Positions 42,587-52,570 of a DNA stretch of 64,000 bases are shown here, in pieces. The stretch spans positions 48,858-112,857 of the forward strand of contig NZ_JAUSUJ010000025.1 in NCBI RefSeq assembly GCF_030813915.1, read 5' to 3'. Each line of letters opens with the position of its first letter. The first letter of the stretch is position 1. Origin of the DNA: Rhodoplanes tepidamans (GTDB taxonomy: Bacteria > Pseudomonadota > Alphaproteobacteria > Rhizobiales > Xanthobacteraceae). The translations under genes and the position numbers were made by a program. A model generated the notes under the pieces. That model was given only the letters and a program-made list of their open reading frames with translations, was not told the origin of the DNA and ran no database searches.

Positions 42587-42948
42587 CGGCATCGATCGAA
42601 ATTGATGTCATGAACGGGCTGCTATTTCTTCATGACCCGGCTGTCGACAACATTCCGGAGGTTACCAGAGCCGGCAGTTGCTGGTCCAATTCGGACTGTG
42701 TTGCGTTTTCCTGCCAGAACGAGTGCTTCGGGCCAACCAAGTTGTCTGTCGGTCCTTCCGCGGAGATCAATCCGGCCCGGGAGCTCGTGTTCGATGGGAT
42801 CTTAAGGACTCCGAGCCGCGAGATCGTCGTCGATACCGTGCTGAGCGAGGTCGTACTGAAACATCGTGTTCAGACGAATTCCACACGGGTCAGGATATGG
42901 ACCCTCGGGGCTCGCGAGTCGGAGATCGTCATTATCGGATTGGGCTGA
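42583..42948 (+). CDS. Candidate immunity protein coupled to the toxin domain
   Basis: 121 residues beginning at the ATG that overlaps the toxin stop (ATGA). The predicted structure is beta-rich (IEIDVMNGLLFLHD, REIVVDTVLSEVVLKHRV, TRVRIWTLGARESEIVIIG) with four Cys in the middle. The layout vaguely resembles small nuclease inhibitors of the ComJ type, but I do not recognise the family with confidence. Direct coupling to a toxin domain is the main reason for the call. Confidence 0.5.
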   Translation: MTASIEIDVMNGLLFLHDPAVDNIPEVTRAGSCWSNSDCVAFSCQNECFGPTKLSVGPSAEINPARELVFDGILRTPSREIVVDTVLSEVVLKHRVQTNSTRVRIWTLGARESEIVIIGLG

Positions 42949-42994
42949 TCGCTGAAGACTGCTGGAACGACGTCCAAAGACGCGAGTGACGATC

Positions 42995-43396
42995 ATGCCT
43001 GACGATCAGCTCGACGAACAAGAGGAAACATGGAGCCGGCTTTACGACCGCATCACCCGGCTGCTGGGCGGATTCGGAGTTGCGGACCCACTGGGCTCGG
43101 GCGACTACCTCGTCGTCGACGACAACTACGGCTTCCGCTCGAACACCGTGGAAATCCATTCGCTGGCGATGTTGCGTCCCGCCGTCGTCAGTGCGCTGCA
43201 GGCGCAGCTCGAGGACGCCGACGATTGGGAGATCGTCGTGACGGTCGATGTTCCCGGCACGGAGGGACATTGGCCGCCCATGGGCCTGATCATCCGTCGC
43301 GACGAGATCGTCGACGGCCTTCAGCGAAGTTACCTTCCGAAGGAGTTACGAGACATCGCATACGAGGGGAGTCGGCCGGGCACGGGCCACGATTGA
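42995..43396 (+). CDS. Second candidate immunity protein
   Basis: 133 residues from ATG 42995; an in-frame GTG lies at 42986. YLVVDDNYGFRSNTVEIHSLAMLRPAVVSALQAQLEDADDWEIVVTVDVPG and HWPPMGLIIRRDEIVDGLQRSYLPKE form a compact acidic alpha/beta protein, like small hypothetical proteins I associate with polymorphic-toxin loci. It lies 46 nt after the previous gene on the same strand. Function is inferred from context. Confidence 0.5.
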   Translation: MPDDQLDEQEETWSRLYDRITRLLGGFGVADPLGSGDYLVVDDNYGFRSNTVEIHSLAMLRPAVVSALQAQLEDADDWEIVVTVDVPGTEGHWPPMGLIIRRDEIVDGLQRSYLPKELRDIAYEGSRPGTGHD

Positions 43397-43448
43397 TCCG
43401 AGGCGGGCCGTCGGATCCGTGATTCTGTTTCCGGGTGATCGGTTCGCC

Positions 43449-43528
43449 GTCACTCCGGGGCGCAGCGAAGCCGCGAACCCGGAGTCCAGCGAGAACCTCC
43501 GGGCGCTCGGCCGGATTCCCGGAATGAC
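43449..43528. repeat. Palindromic repeat, family A (copy 6, degenerate)
   Basis: GTCACTCCGGGGCGC...AACCCGGAGTCCAGC at the left and CCGGATTCCCGGAATGAC at the right. The right half is shortened by about 20 bp and both arms carry substitutions. Confidence 0.75.
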
Positions 43529-43582
43529 CAGCGCACCGGTCGGCTGTCTGATCTTCGGTGTGCCCGGCAACGGCGCCCCGGA

Positions 43583-43649
43583 TGACCCAGTATCCACCGA
43601 GCTCCGTTGGTTTTCAGTCGAGAGGCTGCGGCGTACTGGGTGCTCCGCC
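43583..43649. repeat. Dispersed repeat, family F (copy 2, inverted)
   Basis: GACCCAGTATCCACCGAGC at the left and GCTGCGGCGTACTGGGTGC at the right are the reverse complement of the element at 25671-25733 with moderate divergence. The ends are also imperfect inverted copies of each other (CCAGTA / TACTGG). Confidence 0.7.
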
Positions 43650-43816
43650 TTCGATAGTGCCGGCCCTGCGGCACCTGCTGGCGCTCGCCCAGGCGCGAGC
43701 GCATGGGGGCCAACGTCAAGCCCGAAGCCCCTCGTCCGTCGTGCTCCGCGGATCAGAAGCGGATCATCGGCGCGGATGAATGCGCCAAGTCCGGCGGCCG
43801 GACGACGTGAAGCATC

Positions 43817-43960
43817 ATGTCGATCATTGCACGCCGCGCTCCGACGTTTCGTTTCGTGACCGGGAAACAGGCTGTCGAGGTCCGAATCCACGCCTCCACG
43901 CTCATCGACGGGCACTGGAGCTGCGCCTGCGGGACCGGCTGGCGCGGGACGACGCGCGTT
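43817..43960 (+). pseudogene. Possible truncated DUF6968-like fragment
   Basis: TFRFVTGKQAVEVRIHASTLIDGHWSC looks like the N-terminal half of the small DUF6968 family (about 90 residues). The expected second half (the helix that normally follows a Gly/Trp/Pro turn) is missing and the frame continues as Arg-rich noise. No ribosome-binding site is evident. This could be chance. Confidence 0.3.
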
Positions 43961-44020
43961 TCTTGGGCCGATCGTCCGTGGCGGGCCCGCCGCCTGCGGT
44001 GCCGCATGCCGCGAACGAAG

Positions 44021-44048
44021 AAGGCCGCGGCGCTGGCGCCGCGGCCTT
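44021..44048. terminator. Perfect 13-bp stem-loop downstream of the DUF992 gene
   Basis: AAGGCCGCGGCGC-TG-GCGCCGCGGCCTT, a self-complementary hairpin. In the minus-strand direction it follows the DUF992 gene by about 40 nt, with a short TTC tail. Confidence 0.65.
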
Positions 44049-44090
44049 GGTCGATCCGACGAGCGCGACGCCCTCGGGTCCGTCAGGCGC

Positions 44091-44558
44091 TCACTGCAGC
44101 GTCAGGCCGGAGATGCCGAGCGCGACGTTGACGCCGACGTAGTTCTGCAGCGCGACCGGCTGCAGCGACACGACGCCGCCCGGGCCGCCGGAGAGGAAGT
44201 TGCTGCCCAGGCCGACGCCGACGGCGAGCGAGCTCGAGGCGCCGGTGTAGCGGCCGGCCAGCGCGTGGCGCGGGATGCGCTTCACGGGCGGCGCCCACAC
44301 GGTCCACACCACCGGGCCACCCTGGCTGAGGCCGACGTCGACGCCGACGCGCGAGATGGCACCGGCATACACCTGCTGGCGGCCGCGGATCGGCTTGAAC
44401 ACGCAGTGCGCCTGCTGGTTCGAGCCGAGCACCATGCCGACCGTCGGGGACACCTCGCAGGCGAGCGTGCCGGCCTTGACCAGCGATTGCGCCGACGCGG
44501 GCGAGCACGCGAGCAGCGCGCCGCCGGCGAGCAGGAGAGCAACCTTAGACAGAGACAT
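44091..44558 (-). CDS. DUF992 exported protein
   Basis: 155 residues; GGAGGT lies 5 nt before the ATG at 44558. A signal peptide ends at SPASAQS (residue 24). The mature sequence (KAGTLACEVSPTVGMVLGSNQQAHCVF near the start, YAGAISRVGVDVGLSQGG, LAGRYTGASSSLAVGVGLGSNFL) is the DUF992 pattern, with two Cys likely forming a disulfide. It is a periplasmic protein of unknown function, almost confined to alphaproteobacteria. Confidence 0.9.
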   Translation of the reverse strand: MSLSKVALLLAGGALLACSPASAQSLVKAGTLACEVSPTVGMVLGSNQQAHCVFKPIRGRQQVYAGAISRVGVDVGLSQGGPVVWTVWAPPVKRIPRHALAGRYTGASSSLAVGVGLGSNFLSGGPGGVVSLQPVALQNYVGVNVALGISGLTLQ

Positions 44559-44845
44559 AAACACCTCCACATCCTTCCATGCGGTCGCCGCATCGCCGAC
44601 CCGGACTCGCCTGGTCCGGCGAGACCGACTCGGGCGAAGGCGGTGGAGCCGCGCGCGACGATAGAGGAGCCTCGCCGGCGCGAGTCAATGTTCGGAGCGG
44701 GCCGGTGGAGCAGTCTGGACGCATTCCGGACGAGGGTGCGGCGAAGCGGACACGGCGTCACGCCGCCGTCGTCGGCCGGGCACAGGATCGCCGCCGTGTC
44801 GCCACGGAGTCGCCGCCTCGGGACAGCTTCTGCGCGCAGCCGCGA

Positions 44846-45864
44846 TCAGGCGGCGGCGGTGGCGCCGGCGTCCGCCTGCGCGGGCGGGCGCAGCAGGATG
44901 CAGCGGGCGACGTGAGTCGCCGACGCCGGCCGTTCCTCCGGCACGCCGGCCTCGCAGGCCGGCACGGCCTGGGCGCAGCGCGGCGCGAAGGCGCAGCCGG
45001 GCGGCAGCGCGCCGAGGTCGGGCGGGGCGCCCGGGATGGTCGCGAGCCGCGTGCCCCTGGTGAACACGTGGTCGGCCCGCGAGGCGAGGAGGCCACGCGT
45101 GTAGGGATGCGCGGCGGCGCGGATCACGTCGCGGCAGTCGCCGCGCTCGACGATGCGGCCCGCATACATCACGGCGATGCGGTCGGCCACCTCGGTGGCG
45201 ACGCCGATGTCGTGGGTGACGAAGATCACGGCGAGGCCGAACTCGCGCTGCAGCTCGCGCAGCAGCAGCAGGATCTGGATCTGCACCGTGGCGTCGAGCG
45301 CCGTGGTCGGCTCGTCGGCGAGCAGCACCTTGGGCCGGCAGGCCAGCGCGAGCGCGATCATGGCGCGCTGGCGCATGCCGCCCGACATCTCGTGCGGATA
45401 GTTGTCGAGCCGGGTCTCGGCCGAGGGGATGCGCACGCGCTCGAACAGCTCCAGCGCGCGGGCGCGGCCGGCCTTTCGCGACACGCGCTCGTGGCGCACC
45501 ACCGCCTCGGCGATCTGGTCGCCGACCCGGTACACGGGATCGAAGGCGAGCCCGGGCTCCTGGAAGATCATCGCCACGGTGCCGCCGCGGAAGCGCGCCA
45601 GCTCCCGCCGCCCGAGCGCCGCGACGTCGCGCCCGTCGACCGTGATGGAGCCGCCGATCCGGGCGCGCTTCTCCGGCAGCAGGCGCATCAGGGCGCGCAG
45701 CGTGACGCTCTTGCCGGAGCCGGACTCGCCGAGCAGCGCCACCACCTCGCCGGCGGCGAGCGACAGATCGACGCCGGCGACGGCGCGGACCGGCCTGGCG
45801 CCGCCGACGAAGTCGACCGTGAGGTTCCGGGCGCGGACCAGCGGCGCAGCGGGGGGCGGGGTGC

Positions 45865-45868
<4 letters not shown>
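44846..45868 (-). CDS. dppD: Peptide-type ABC transporter ATPase (DppD/OppD family)
   Basis: 340 residues. Walker A GESGSGKSVTLRALMRLL near residue 48, Q-loop MIFQEPGLAFDP, signature EMSGGMRQRAMIALALA near 158, Walker B LLADEPTTALDATVQ, switch His in VTHDIGVA. The C-terminal oligopeptide-transporter tail HPYTRGLLASR...GCAFAPRC carries the Cys-rich cluster of this family. It is the last gene of the five-gene importer operon and overlaps dppF by 4 nt. Confidence 0.92.
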
Positions 45869-46943
<1,075 letters not shown>

Positions 46944-46947
<4 letters not shown>

Positions 46948-47843
46948 GCCTTCACCTCCATGGCCGAGCGCAGGCCGTCCGACAGCAGGTTGAACGAGAT
47001 CGAGGTGACGAAGATCATCACGCCGGGGAGGGCCGCGACCATCGGCTGGGTGTAGATCGCGGTGCGCAGCGTGTTGAGCATCAGGCCCCATTCGGGCTCG
47101 GGCGGCTTCGAGCCGAGGCCCAGGAACGAGAGGCCGGAGGCCAGGATCATCGACACGCTGATCAGGCTCGTCGAATAGACGAAGATCGGCCCGAGCACGT
47201 TGCCGAGCACGTGCACGCGCACGATGGTGAACGGCCCGGCGCCGGAGACGCGGGCGGCTTCCACGTAGTCGCGGTTGCGGATCTGGGTGGTGACGCTCTC
47301 GGCGACGCGCGTCACCTGCGGGACGAACACCACGGTCAGCGCCACGATGGCGTTGAGGATGCCGGCGCCGAGCGTGCCGGACAGCGCGATGGCGAGCAGC
47401 ACCGAGGGGAAGGCGTAGAACACGTCGACGGTGCGCATGATGATGGTGTTGAGCCAGCCGCCCGCATAGCCGGCCGCGACGCCGAGGAAGGAGCCGACCG
47501 CGAAGGCGCAGAACACCGGCAGCACGCCCATGACGAGCGACAGGCGGCCGCCGTAGATCAGCCGGCTCAGCATGTCGCGGCCGAGCTCGTCGGAGCCGAG
47601 CAGGAAGCCCGGCGTGCCGATGGGACGCAGGCGGCGGATCATCGAGCTCTTGTAGGGGTCGGCCGGCGCGACGTAAGGCGCGAAGATCGCGGCGAGCACG
47701 ATCAGCAGGATGATCACGGCGGCCGTCACGGCGACCGGATCGCGCGCGAGCCGGCGCAGCACGCCCGCCCAGTAGCCGCGGCCGAGCTTCTTCGCGGGCA
47801 CGACGGCGGGGGCCGGGGCGGAATCGACGGTCGTCACGGCCAT
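46944..47843 (-). CDS. dppC: Peptide-type ABC transporter permease (DppC family)
   Basis: 299 residues with an N-terminal anchor at about 38-58 and five further spans. LLGSDELGRDMLSRLIYGGRLSLVMG near residue 82 and the EAA loop YVEAARVSGAGPFTIVRVHVLGN near 190 identify the DppC family. It pairs with DppB. Twelve nucleotides separate it from dppB, so it is certainly co-transcribed. Confidence 0.92.
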
Positions 47844-47855
47844 GGGTTCTCTCCG

Positions 47856-48809
47856 TCACCCCCGCTTGATGCGGGGATCGAGGGCCGTCTGCAGCACGTC
47901 GACGGCGAGGTTGAGCATCACGAAGAACATCGCCAGGATCAGGATCGTGCCCTGCAGGAGCGGCAGGTCGCGCTGGAAGATCGCGGCGTTGAGCAGGAAG
48001 CCGGAGCCCGGCCACGAGAACACCGTCTCGATGAGGATCGAGCCGCCGAGCAGATAGCCGAGCTGCAGGCCCATGACGGCGAGCGCGGTCGGCGCCGCGT
48101 TGGTGACCACGTGGCGGAACACGCCGAACTCGCTCATGCCCTTCGCCCGCAGCGCCTCGACGAAGTCCTGCGAGAGGATGTCGCCGACCAGCGCCCGCAC
48201 GGTGCGGGCGATGACGCCCATCGGGATCACCGACATGGTGACGGCGGGCAGGATGATGTAGCGCAGATGGGCCGCGTCGGGCCGCCAGTCGCCGGAGCCG
48301 TCCGGGCCGGCGCCGGTCGGCGGCAGCCAGCCGAGCTGCGCCGAGAAGATGATCACCAGCACCATGCCGAGCCAGTAGTGCGGAACGCTGACGCCGAGCA
48401 CCGAGACGAAGGAGGCGAGCTTGTCGAGCCACGAGTCGCGAAAATAGCCGGCGACGAAGCCGAACAGCGTGCCGAAGGTGAAGCCGATCAGGGTCGCCAC
48501 GGTGGCGAGGATCAGGGTGTTCTTGACGGCGCGCAGCACCTCGGTCGCCACCGGCCGGCCGGTGGCGATGGAATGGCCGAGGTCGCCGTGCAGCACCTTC
48601 CAGAACCACAGGCCGTACTGCACCGGCAGCGGCTTGTCGAAGCCGTAGGCGGCCTTCATCTGCTCCTGCAGCTCGAGCGTCGCGTCGGCCGGCAGGATGG
48701 CGGTGAGCGGATCGCCCGGCGTGATGTGCACCAGCAGGAAGCACACCACCGTGACCCCGATGGCGACCGGCGTCACGTAGATCAGGCGGCGCAGCGTGAA
48801 GGCGAGCAT
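47856..48809 (-). CDS. dppB: Peptide-type ABC transporter permease (DppB family)
   Basis: 317 residues with six spans. The N-terminal LRRLIYVTPVAIGVTVVCFLLVHITPGDP motif is diagnostic, and the EAA loop DFVEALRAKGMSEFGVFRHVVTNA lies near residue 215. It forms the channel with DppC. It is separated from the binding-protein gene by a palindromic repeat of about 90 bp. Confidence 0.92.
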   Translation of the reverse strand: MLAFTLRRLIYVTPVAIGVTVVCFLLVHITPGDPLTAILPADATLELQEQMKAAYGFDKPLPVQYGLWFWKVLHGDLGHSIATGRPVATEVLRAVKNTLILATVATLIGFTFGTLFGFVAGYFRDSWLDKLASFVSVLGVSVPHYWLGMVLVIIFSAQLGWLPPTGAGPDGSGDWRPDAAHLRYIILPAVTMSVIPMGVIARTVRALVGDILSQDFVEALRAKGMSEFGVFRHVVTNAAPTALAVMGLQLGYLLGGSILIETVFSWPGSGFLLNAAIFQRDLPLLQGTILILAMFFVMLNLAVDVLQTALDPRIKRG

Positions 48810-48825
48810 GGTGGACCCTCTGAGT

Positions 48826-48916
48826 CGTCATGCCCGGCCTCGGGCCGGGCATCCACGTCTCGACGGCGCGTCAGCGAGAAGAGGCGTGGATGGCCGGGAC
48901 GAGCCCGGCCATGACG
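48826..48916. repeat. Palindromic repeat, family E (copy 1)
   Basis: CGTCATGCCCGGCCTCGGGC at one end and GAGCCCGGCCATGACG at the other, with inner arms CATCCACG / CGTGGATG. It sits between dppB and the first binding-protein gene. Confidence 0.85.
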
Positions 48917-48922
48917 GCATTC

Positions 48923-50527
48923 TCACTTCGCCATGGAGATCGGGGAGAAGTCCTGGAACCAGTTCTGGGCCTGGACGAAGCCGGTCACCTTGGGGCTCAT
49001 GGCGCGCGGGTTCACGTCGTGCGTCACCATCAGCCAGAGCGCGTCGTCGACCATCTTCTCGTGCACCTTGCGCAGCACCTTGTCCTGCTCGGCCTTGTCG
49101 AAGGTGTTGCGGACGCCGTCGAGCAGCTTGTCCATCGCGGGATCGCAGTAGTAGCCCCAGTTGACGCCGGCCGGCGGCGCGAGGTCGCACTGCGAGAAGC
49201 GGATGAAGCCGGTGAACGGATCCTGGATGAAGTAGGAGTAGTTCATCGCGGTGGTGCCCATCGCGGTCGGGTGCTTGGCGCCGGCCCGCCAGATGTTGAT
49301 CATGGTGTTCCACTCGACCACCTGATACTCGACCTTGATGCCGACCTCGGCGAGGTTCTGCTGGATGAACTCGTTCATCGGCAGCGGCTGCATCTGGCCC
49401 GAGCCGGAGGCCGAGATCAGCACCTTGGTGACGAGCGGCTTGCTGGGGGAGAAGCCGGCCTCGGCGAGAAGCTTCTTCGCCTGCGCCGGGTCGTAGCCGA
49501 TCTTGAAGCTCGGATTGCCGAACCACTGGTGGCCGGGCGGAAAGAAGCCCTGGGCCGGGATCATCAGGCCGCCGAGCAGCTCCTTGAGACCCTCGCGGTC
49601 GACCGCGAGATTGGCGGCCTTGCGCACCCGGATGTCGTTCCACGGCGAGCCCTCGGCGCGCGAGAGGTGCCAGGTCCAGTTGTGCGGATAGGCGTTGGTG
49701 ACGATCTTGAAGCCGGCCTTCTTGAGCGACTCGACGGCGTCGGGCGCCGGCGCCTCGATCCAGTCGACCTGGCCGGAGCGCAGCGCGGCGACGCGGGCGT
49801 TCGCCTCGGGGAGCGGCACCAGCACCAGCTTGTCGAGCTTCGGCACCCGCGCCTTGTTCCAGTAGGCCGCGTTGGGCACCATCTCGGCGCGCTCGCGCGG
49901 CACGAAGCCGGTGAGCTTCCACGGGCCGGTGCCGGACGGCGTGCGGGCGAACGCCTCCCAGCTCCTGCCGACCTTCTCCCACCGGGCCGGGGACGACATC
50001 ATGATCCAGGCGAGCTGGTAGAGCAGCGTCGCGTCCGGCACCTTGGTGACGATCTCCAGCGTGGTCGGATCGATCGCGCGATAGGAGGCGACGGCGGGAA
50101 TGCGGGTGCGGCCCTGCGCCGACTGGCGCGGATCGTATTGCGGCGCCTTGTCGTCGAGCAGCTTGTCGAGGTTCCACACCACCGCGGCGGCATCGAACTT
50201 CGAGCCGTCGTGGAACGTCACGTCGTCGCGCAGCTTGAAGGTCCACCTGGTCTTGTCGGCCGGGTCGACGCTCCACGAGGCGGCGAGGCCGGGCCGGATG
50301 TCGGACGGCTTGTCGGCCGACGACATGTCCCAGTCGACCAGCGCGTCGTAGACCGTGTAGCCCATGAACCGCATGCCCTCGCCGCCATTGTCGGTCTGGC
50401 CGGTGGTCAGCGGGATGTCGGAGGCGGTCATGCCGATGCGCAGCGTGCCCTGCGCCTGGGCGGGCAGGGCGGCGAGCGGCGTCAGCAGGGTGGCGGCGAG
50501 GAGGAATGCAAGAGTCCGGGATGCCAT
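48923..50527 (-). CDS. Peptide-type ABC substrate-binding protein 1
   Basis: 534 residues. A Sec signal peptide ends at LPAQAQG (residue 26). SBP_bac_5 family: RPGLAASWSVDPADKTRWTFKLRDDVTFHDGSKFDAAAVVWNLDKLLD near residues 80-125, PSGTGPWKL, and RVRKAANLAVDREGLKELLGG near 310. The start is at 50527. Together with the tandem paralogue downstream in coordinate (50711) it has an identical length and roughly half-identical sequence. The substrate is unknown; many members bind peptides, others opines, nickel or sugars. Confidence 0.9.
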   Translation of the reverse strand: MASRTLAFLLAATLLTPLAALPAQAQGTLRIGMTASDIPLTTGQTDNGGEGMRFMGYTVYDALVDWDMSSADKPSDIRPGLAASWSVDPADKTRWTFKLRDDVTFHDGSKFDAAAVVWNLDKLLDDKAPQYDPRQSAQGRTRIPAVASYRAIDPTTLEIVTKVPDATLLYQLAWIMMSSPARWEKVGRSWEAFARTPSGTGPWKLTGFVPRERAEMVPNAAYWNKARVPKLDKLVLVPLPEANARVAALRSGQVDWIEAPAPDAVESLKKAGFKIVTNAYPHNWTWHLSRAEGSPWNDIRVRKAANLAVDREGLKELLGGLMIPAQGFFPPGHQWFGNPSFKIGYDPAQAKKLLAEAGFSPSKPLVTKVLISASGSGQMQPLPMNEFIQQNLAEVGIKVEYQVVEWNTMINIWRAGAKHPTAMGTTAMNYSYFIQDPFTGFIRFSQCDLAPPAGVNWGYYCDPAMDKLLDGVRNTFDKAEQDKVLRKVHEKMVDDALWLMVTHDVNPRAMSPKVTGFVQAQNWFQDFSPISMAK

Positions 50528-50601
50528 TGCGATGCTCCTGAAACGGGATCAGAGCAGAAGACGAACGGCCGAGACCGTGCGTCGATCGTCGCTTCGCCGT
50601 C

Positions 50602-50687
50602 GTCGTGGCCGGGCTCGCCCCGGCCATCCACGTCTTTCGCGCGGCATACGCTGCTCGTGGATGGCCGGCACAAGGCCGGCCATGACG
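50602..50687. repeat. Palindromic repeat, family E (copy 2)
   Basis: CGTCGTGGCCGGGCTCGCCC with CATCCACG at one side; CGTGGATGGCCGGC and GGCCGGCCATGACG at the other. It lies between the two tandem binding-protein genes. Confidence 0.85.
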
Positions 50688-50710
50688 CGTTCACGGGAAG
50701 CCGCGATGCC

Positions 50711-52315
50711 TCACTCCAGCCCGATGGTGGTCAGGTCCTGGAACCAGTGCTGCGCCTGGACGAATTTCTTCACCTTGGGCGACAGGGCGTGCGGGTTGGT
50801 GTCGTGCACGACCCACACCAGCGGCGCGTCGTCGACCACCATGGAATGCGCCGCGGCCATCAGCTCGTCCTGCTTCTTCGGATCGAAGGTCTGCTTGGCC
50901 TCGTCGATGACGGCGTCGACCTTCTCGTTCTTGTAGAAGCCCCAGTTGACGCCGACCGGCGCCACCTGGCCCGAGTGGAAGAAGCGGATGATGGCGTAGA
51001 GCGGATCGGACGTGACATAGGCGATGTTGTTGGCGGTGAGGCCGGCCGACATCTCGTCCTTGGCGCCCTTGCGCCAGTAGGTGTAGAGCGCCTCCAGCTC
51101 GACGACCTTGAAGTCGACCTGGATGCCGATCTCCTTGAAGCTCTCCTGCAGGAACTCGTTCATCGGCAGCGAGAGCATCTGGCCGGTGCCCCCCTGGGCG
51201 ATCACGAACGTGGTCTTCAGCGGCTTGTCGGGACCGTAGCCGGCCTCCTTCACGAGCCGCTTGGCCTCGGCGAGGTCGTACTTGATCTTGAACGACGGGT
51301 TGCCGAACCACGGGCTCGACGGATCGACCTGGCCGACGGCCGGCTTGGCGAGGCCGTTGAGCAGCTCCAGCATGGCGTCGCGGTCGATGGCGAGGTTGAG
51401 GGCGCGGCGCAGCCGCACGTCGGTCCACGGCGAGCCGGGCAGCTGGCTGAGGTGATAGTTCCACACGTGCGGCGTGACGTTGGTGACGATCGTCATGCCG
51501 GCCTGCTTCAGGCGCGGTACCACGTCCGGGGCGGGCGTCTCGATGAGATCCACCTGGCCGGCGAGCAGCGCGTTGGTGCGGCTGAGCGCCTCCGGCATGG
51601 GGATCAGCACCGTGCGGTCGGTCTTGGGGATGCGGTTCTTGTTCCAGTAGGCGGTGTTCTTCACGAGCTCGGCGCGCTCGCGCGGCACCAGCTTGTCGAG
51701 CTTGAACGGACCGGTGCCGGACGGGCTGGCCGCGAACTTGTCCCAGTCGCGGCCGAGCTTCTCGTACTGGGCCGGGCTCGACACCAGGAACCACAGCATC
51801 TGGTAGGGGAAGAAGCTGTCGATCTCCTTGGTGGCGATCTCCACCGTCCGGGCGTCGATCTTCCGCCAGCTCGCGACCGAGGGGAGGCGCGGCTTCACCT
51901 GGGCGCTCTGGCGCTTGTCGAAATGCGGCGCCTTGTCGTTCAGGACCTTGTCGAGATTCCAGACCACGGCATCGGCGTCGAACGCGCTGCCGTCGTGGAA
52001 CGTGACGCCCTCGCGCAGCGTGAAGATCCATTTCTTCTTGTCGGTGCCGTCGACCTCCCACTTGGTGGCGAGGCCGGGGATCAGCTTGCCGGGCCGGTCG
52101 GCGACGTCCATCTCCCAGGCGACCAGCGGATCGTAGAGCGTGTAGCCGGTGAACTGATAGGCGCCGGCGCCGCGGTCCGGCTGGCCGGAGGTGAGCGGGA
52201 TGTCGGCCAGCGAGATGCCGTAGCGGACGACCGATTCGGCTCGCGCGGGCGTTCCGCCGCCGGACGCTCCGGCGACGAGCAGGCTCAGGGACAGGGCGGA
52301 CAGCAGGACACGCAT
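50711..52315 (-). CDS. Peptide-type ABC substrate-binding protein 2 (tandem paralogue)
   Basis: 534 residues, the same length as its neighbour. Signal peptide to about TPARAES (residue 27). SBP_bac_5 hallmarks: IPGLATKWEVDGTDKKKWIFTLREGVTFHDGSAFDADAVVWNLDKVL, PSGTGPFKL, RLRRALNLAIDRDAMLELLNG. Both copies end with FVQAQ.WFQDL or FVQAQ.WFQDF. The pair probably arose by duplication and could widen the substrate range of the shared DppBCDF channel. It is the first gene of the operon. Confidence 0.9.
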   Translation of the reverse strand: MRVLLSALSLSLLVAGASGGGTPARAESVVRYGISLADIPLTSGQPDRGAGAYQFTGYTLYDPLVAWEMDVADRPGKLIPGLATKWEVDGTDKKKWIFTLREGVTFHDGSAFDADAVVWNLDKVLNDKAPHFDKRQSAQVKPRLPSVASWRKIDARTVEIATKEIDSFFPYQMLWFLVSSPAQYEKLGRDWDKFAASPSGTGPFKLDKLVPRERAELVKNTAYWNKNRIPKTDRTVLIPMPEALSRTNALLAGQVDLIETPAPDVVPRLKQAGMTIVTNVTPHVWNYHLSQLPGSPWTDVRLRRALNLAIDRDAMLELLNGLAKPAVGQVDPSSPWFGNPSFKIKYDLAEAKRLVKEAGYGPDKPLKTTFVIAQGGTGQMLSLPMNEFLQESFKEIGIQVDFKVVELEALYTYWRKGAKDEMSAGLTANNIAYVTSDPLYAIIRFFHSGQVAPVGVNWGFYKNEKVDAVIDEAKQTFDPKKQDELMAAAHSMVVDDAPLVWVVHDTNPHALSPKVKKFVQAQHWFQDLTTIGLE

Positions 52316-52570
52316 CGAGTTCTCCAGCGGGGGTTCGGCGCTGGAAAAGCAATTACGGTGCCACCGTCCGAAGGTTGAAGCGTCAAGGTTTCGCGACGCG
52401 CCGGTGCCTCACGGCGTGCATTTCGGCAGCGAAAGACCGAATGCTGGGCAGAGTCGCGGCCCGTGGCCGCGGGCGGGCGGTCGCGCGGTACCGTCTGCGA
52501 TCGTGCCGACGTGCCGATGCGCGGCCCGGTAGGTCGCCCGTGCATGCAACGCCGCCGGAACGATCACGTA

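Larger units (their letters stand above)
43397..44090. other. Gene-poor region with decayed repeats
   Basis: 694 bp. It holds a decayed family A copy (43449-43528), a family F copy (43583-43649), a possible DUF6968 remnant (43817-43960) and the terminator hairpin at 44021-44048. It looks like a scar region at the end of the toxin module. Confidence 0.55.
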
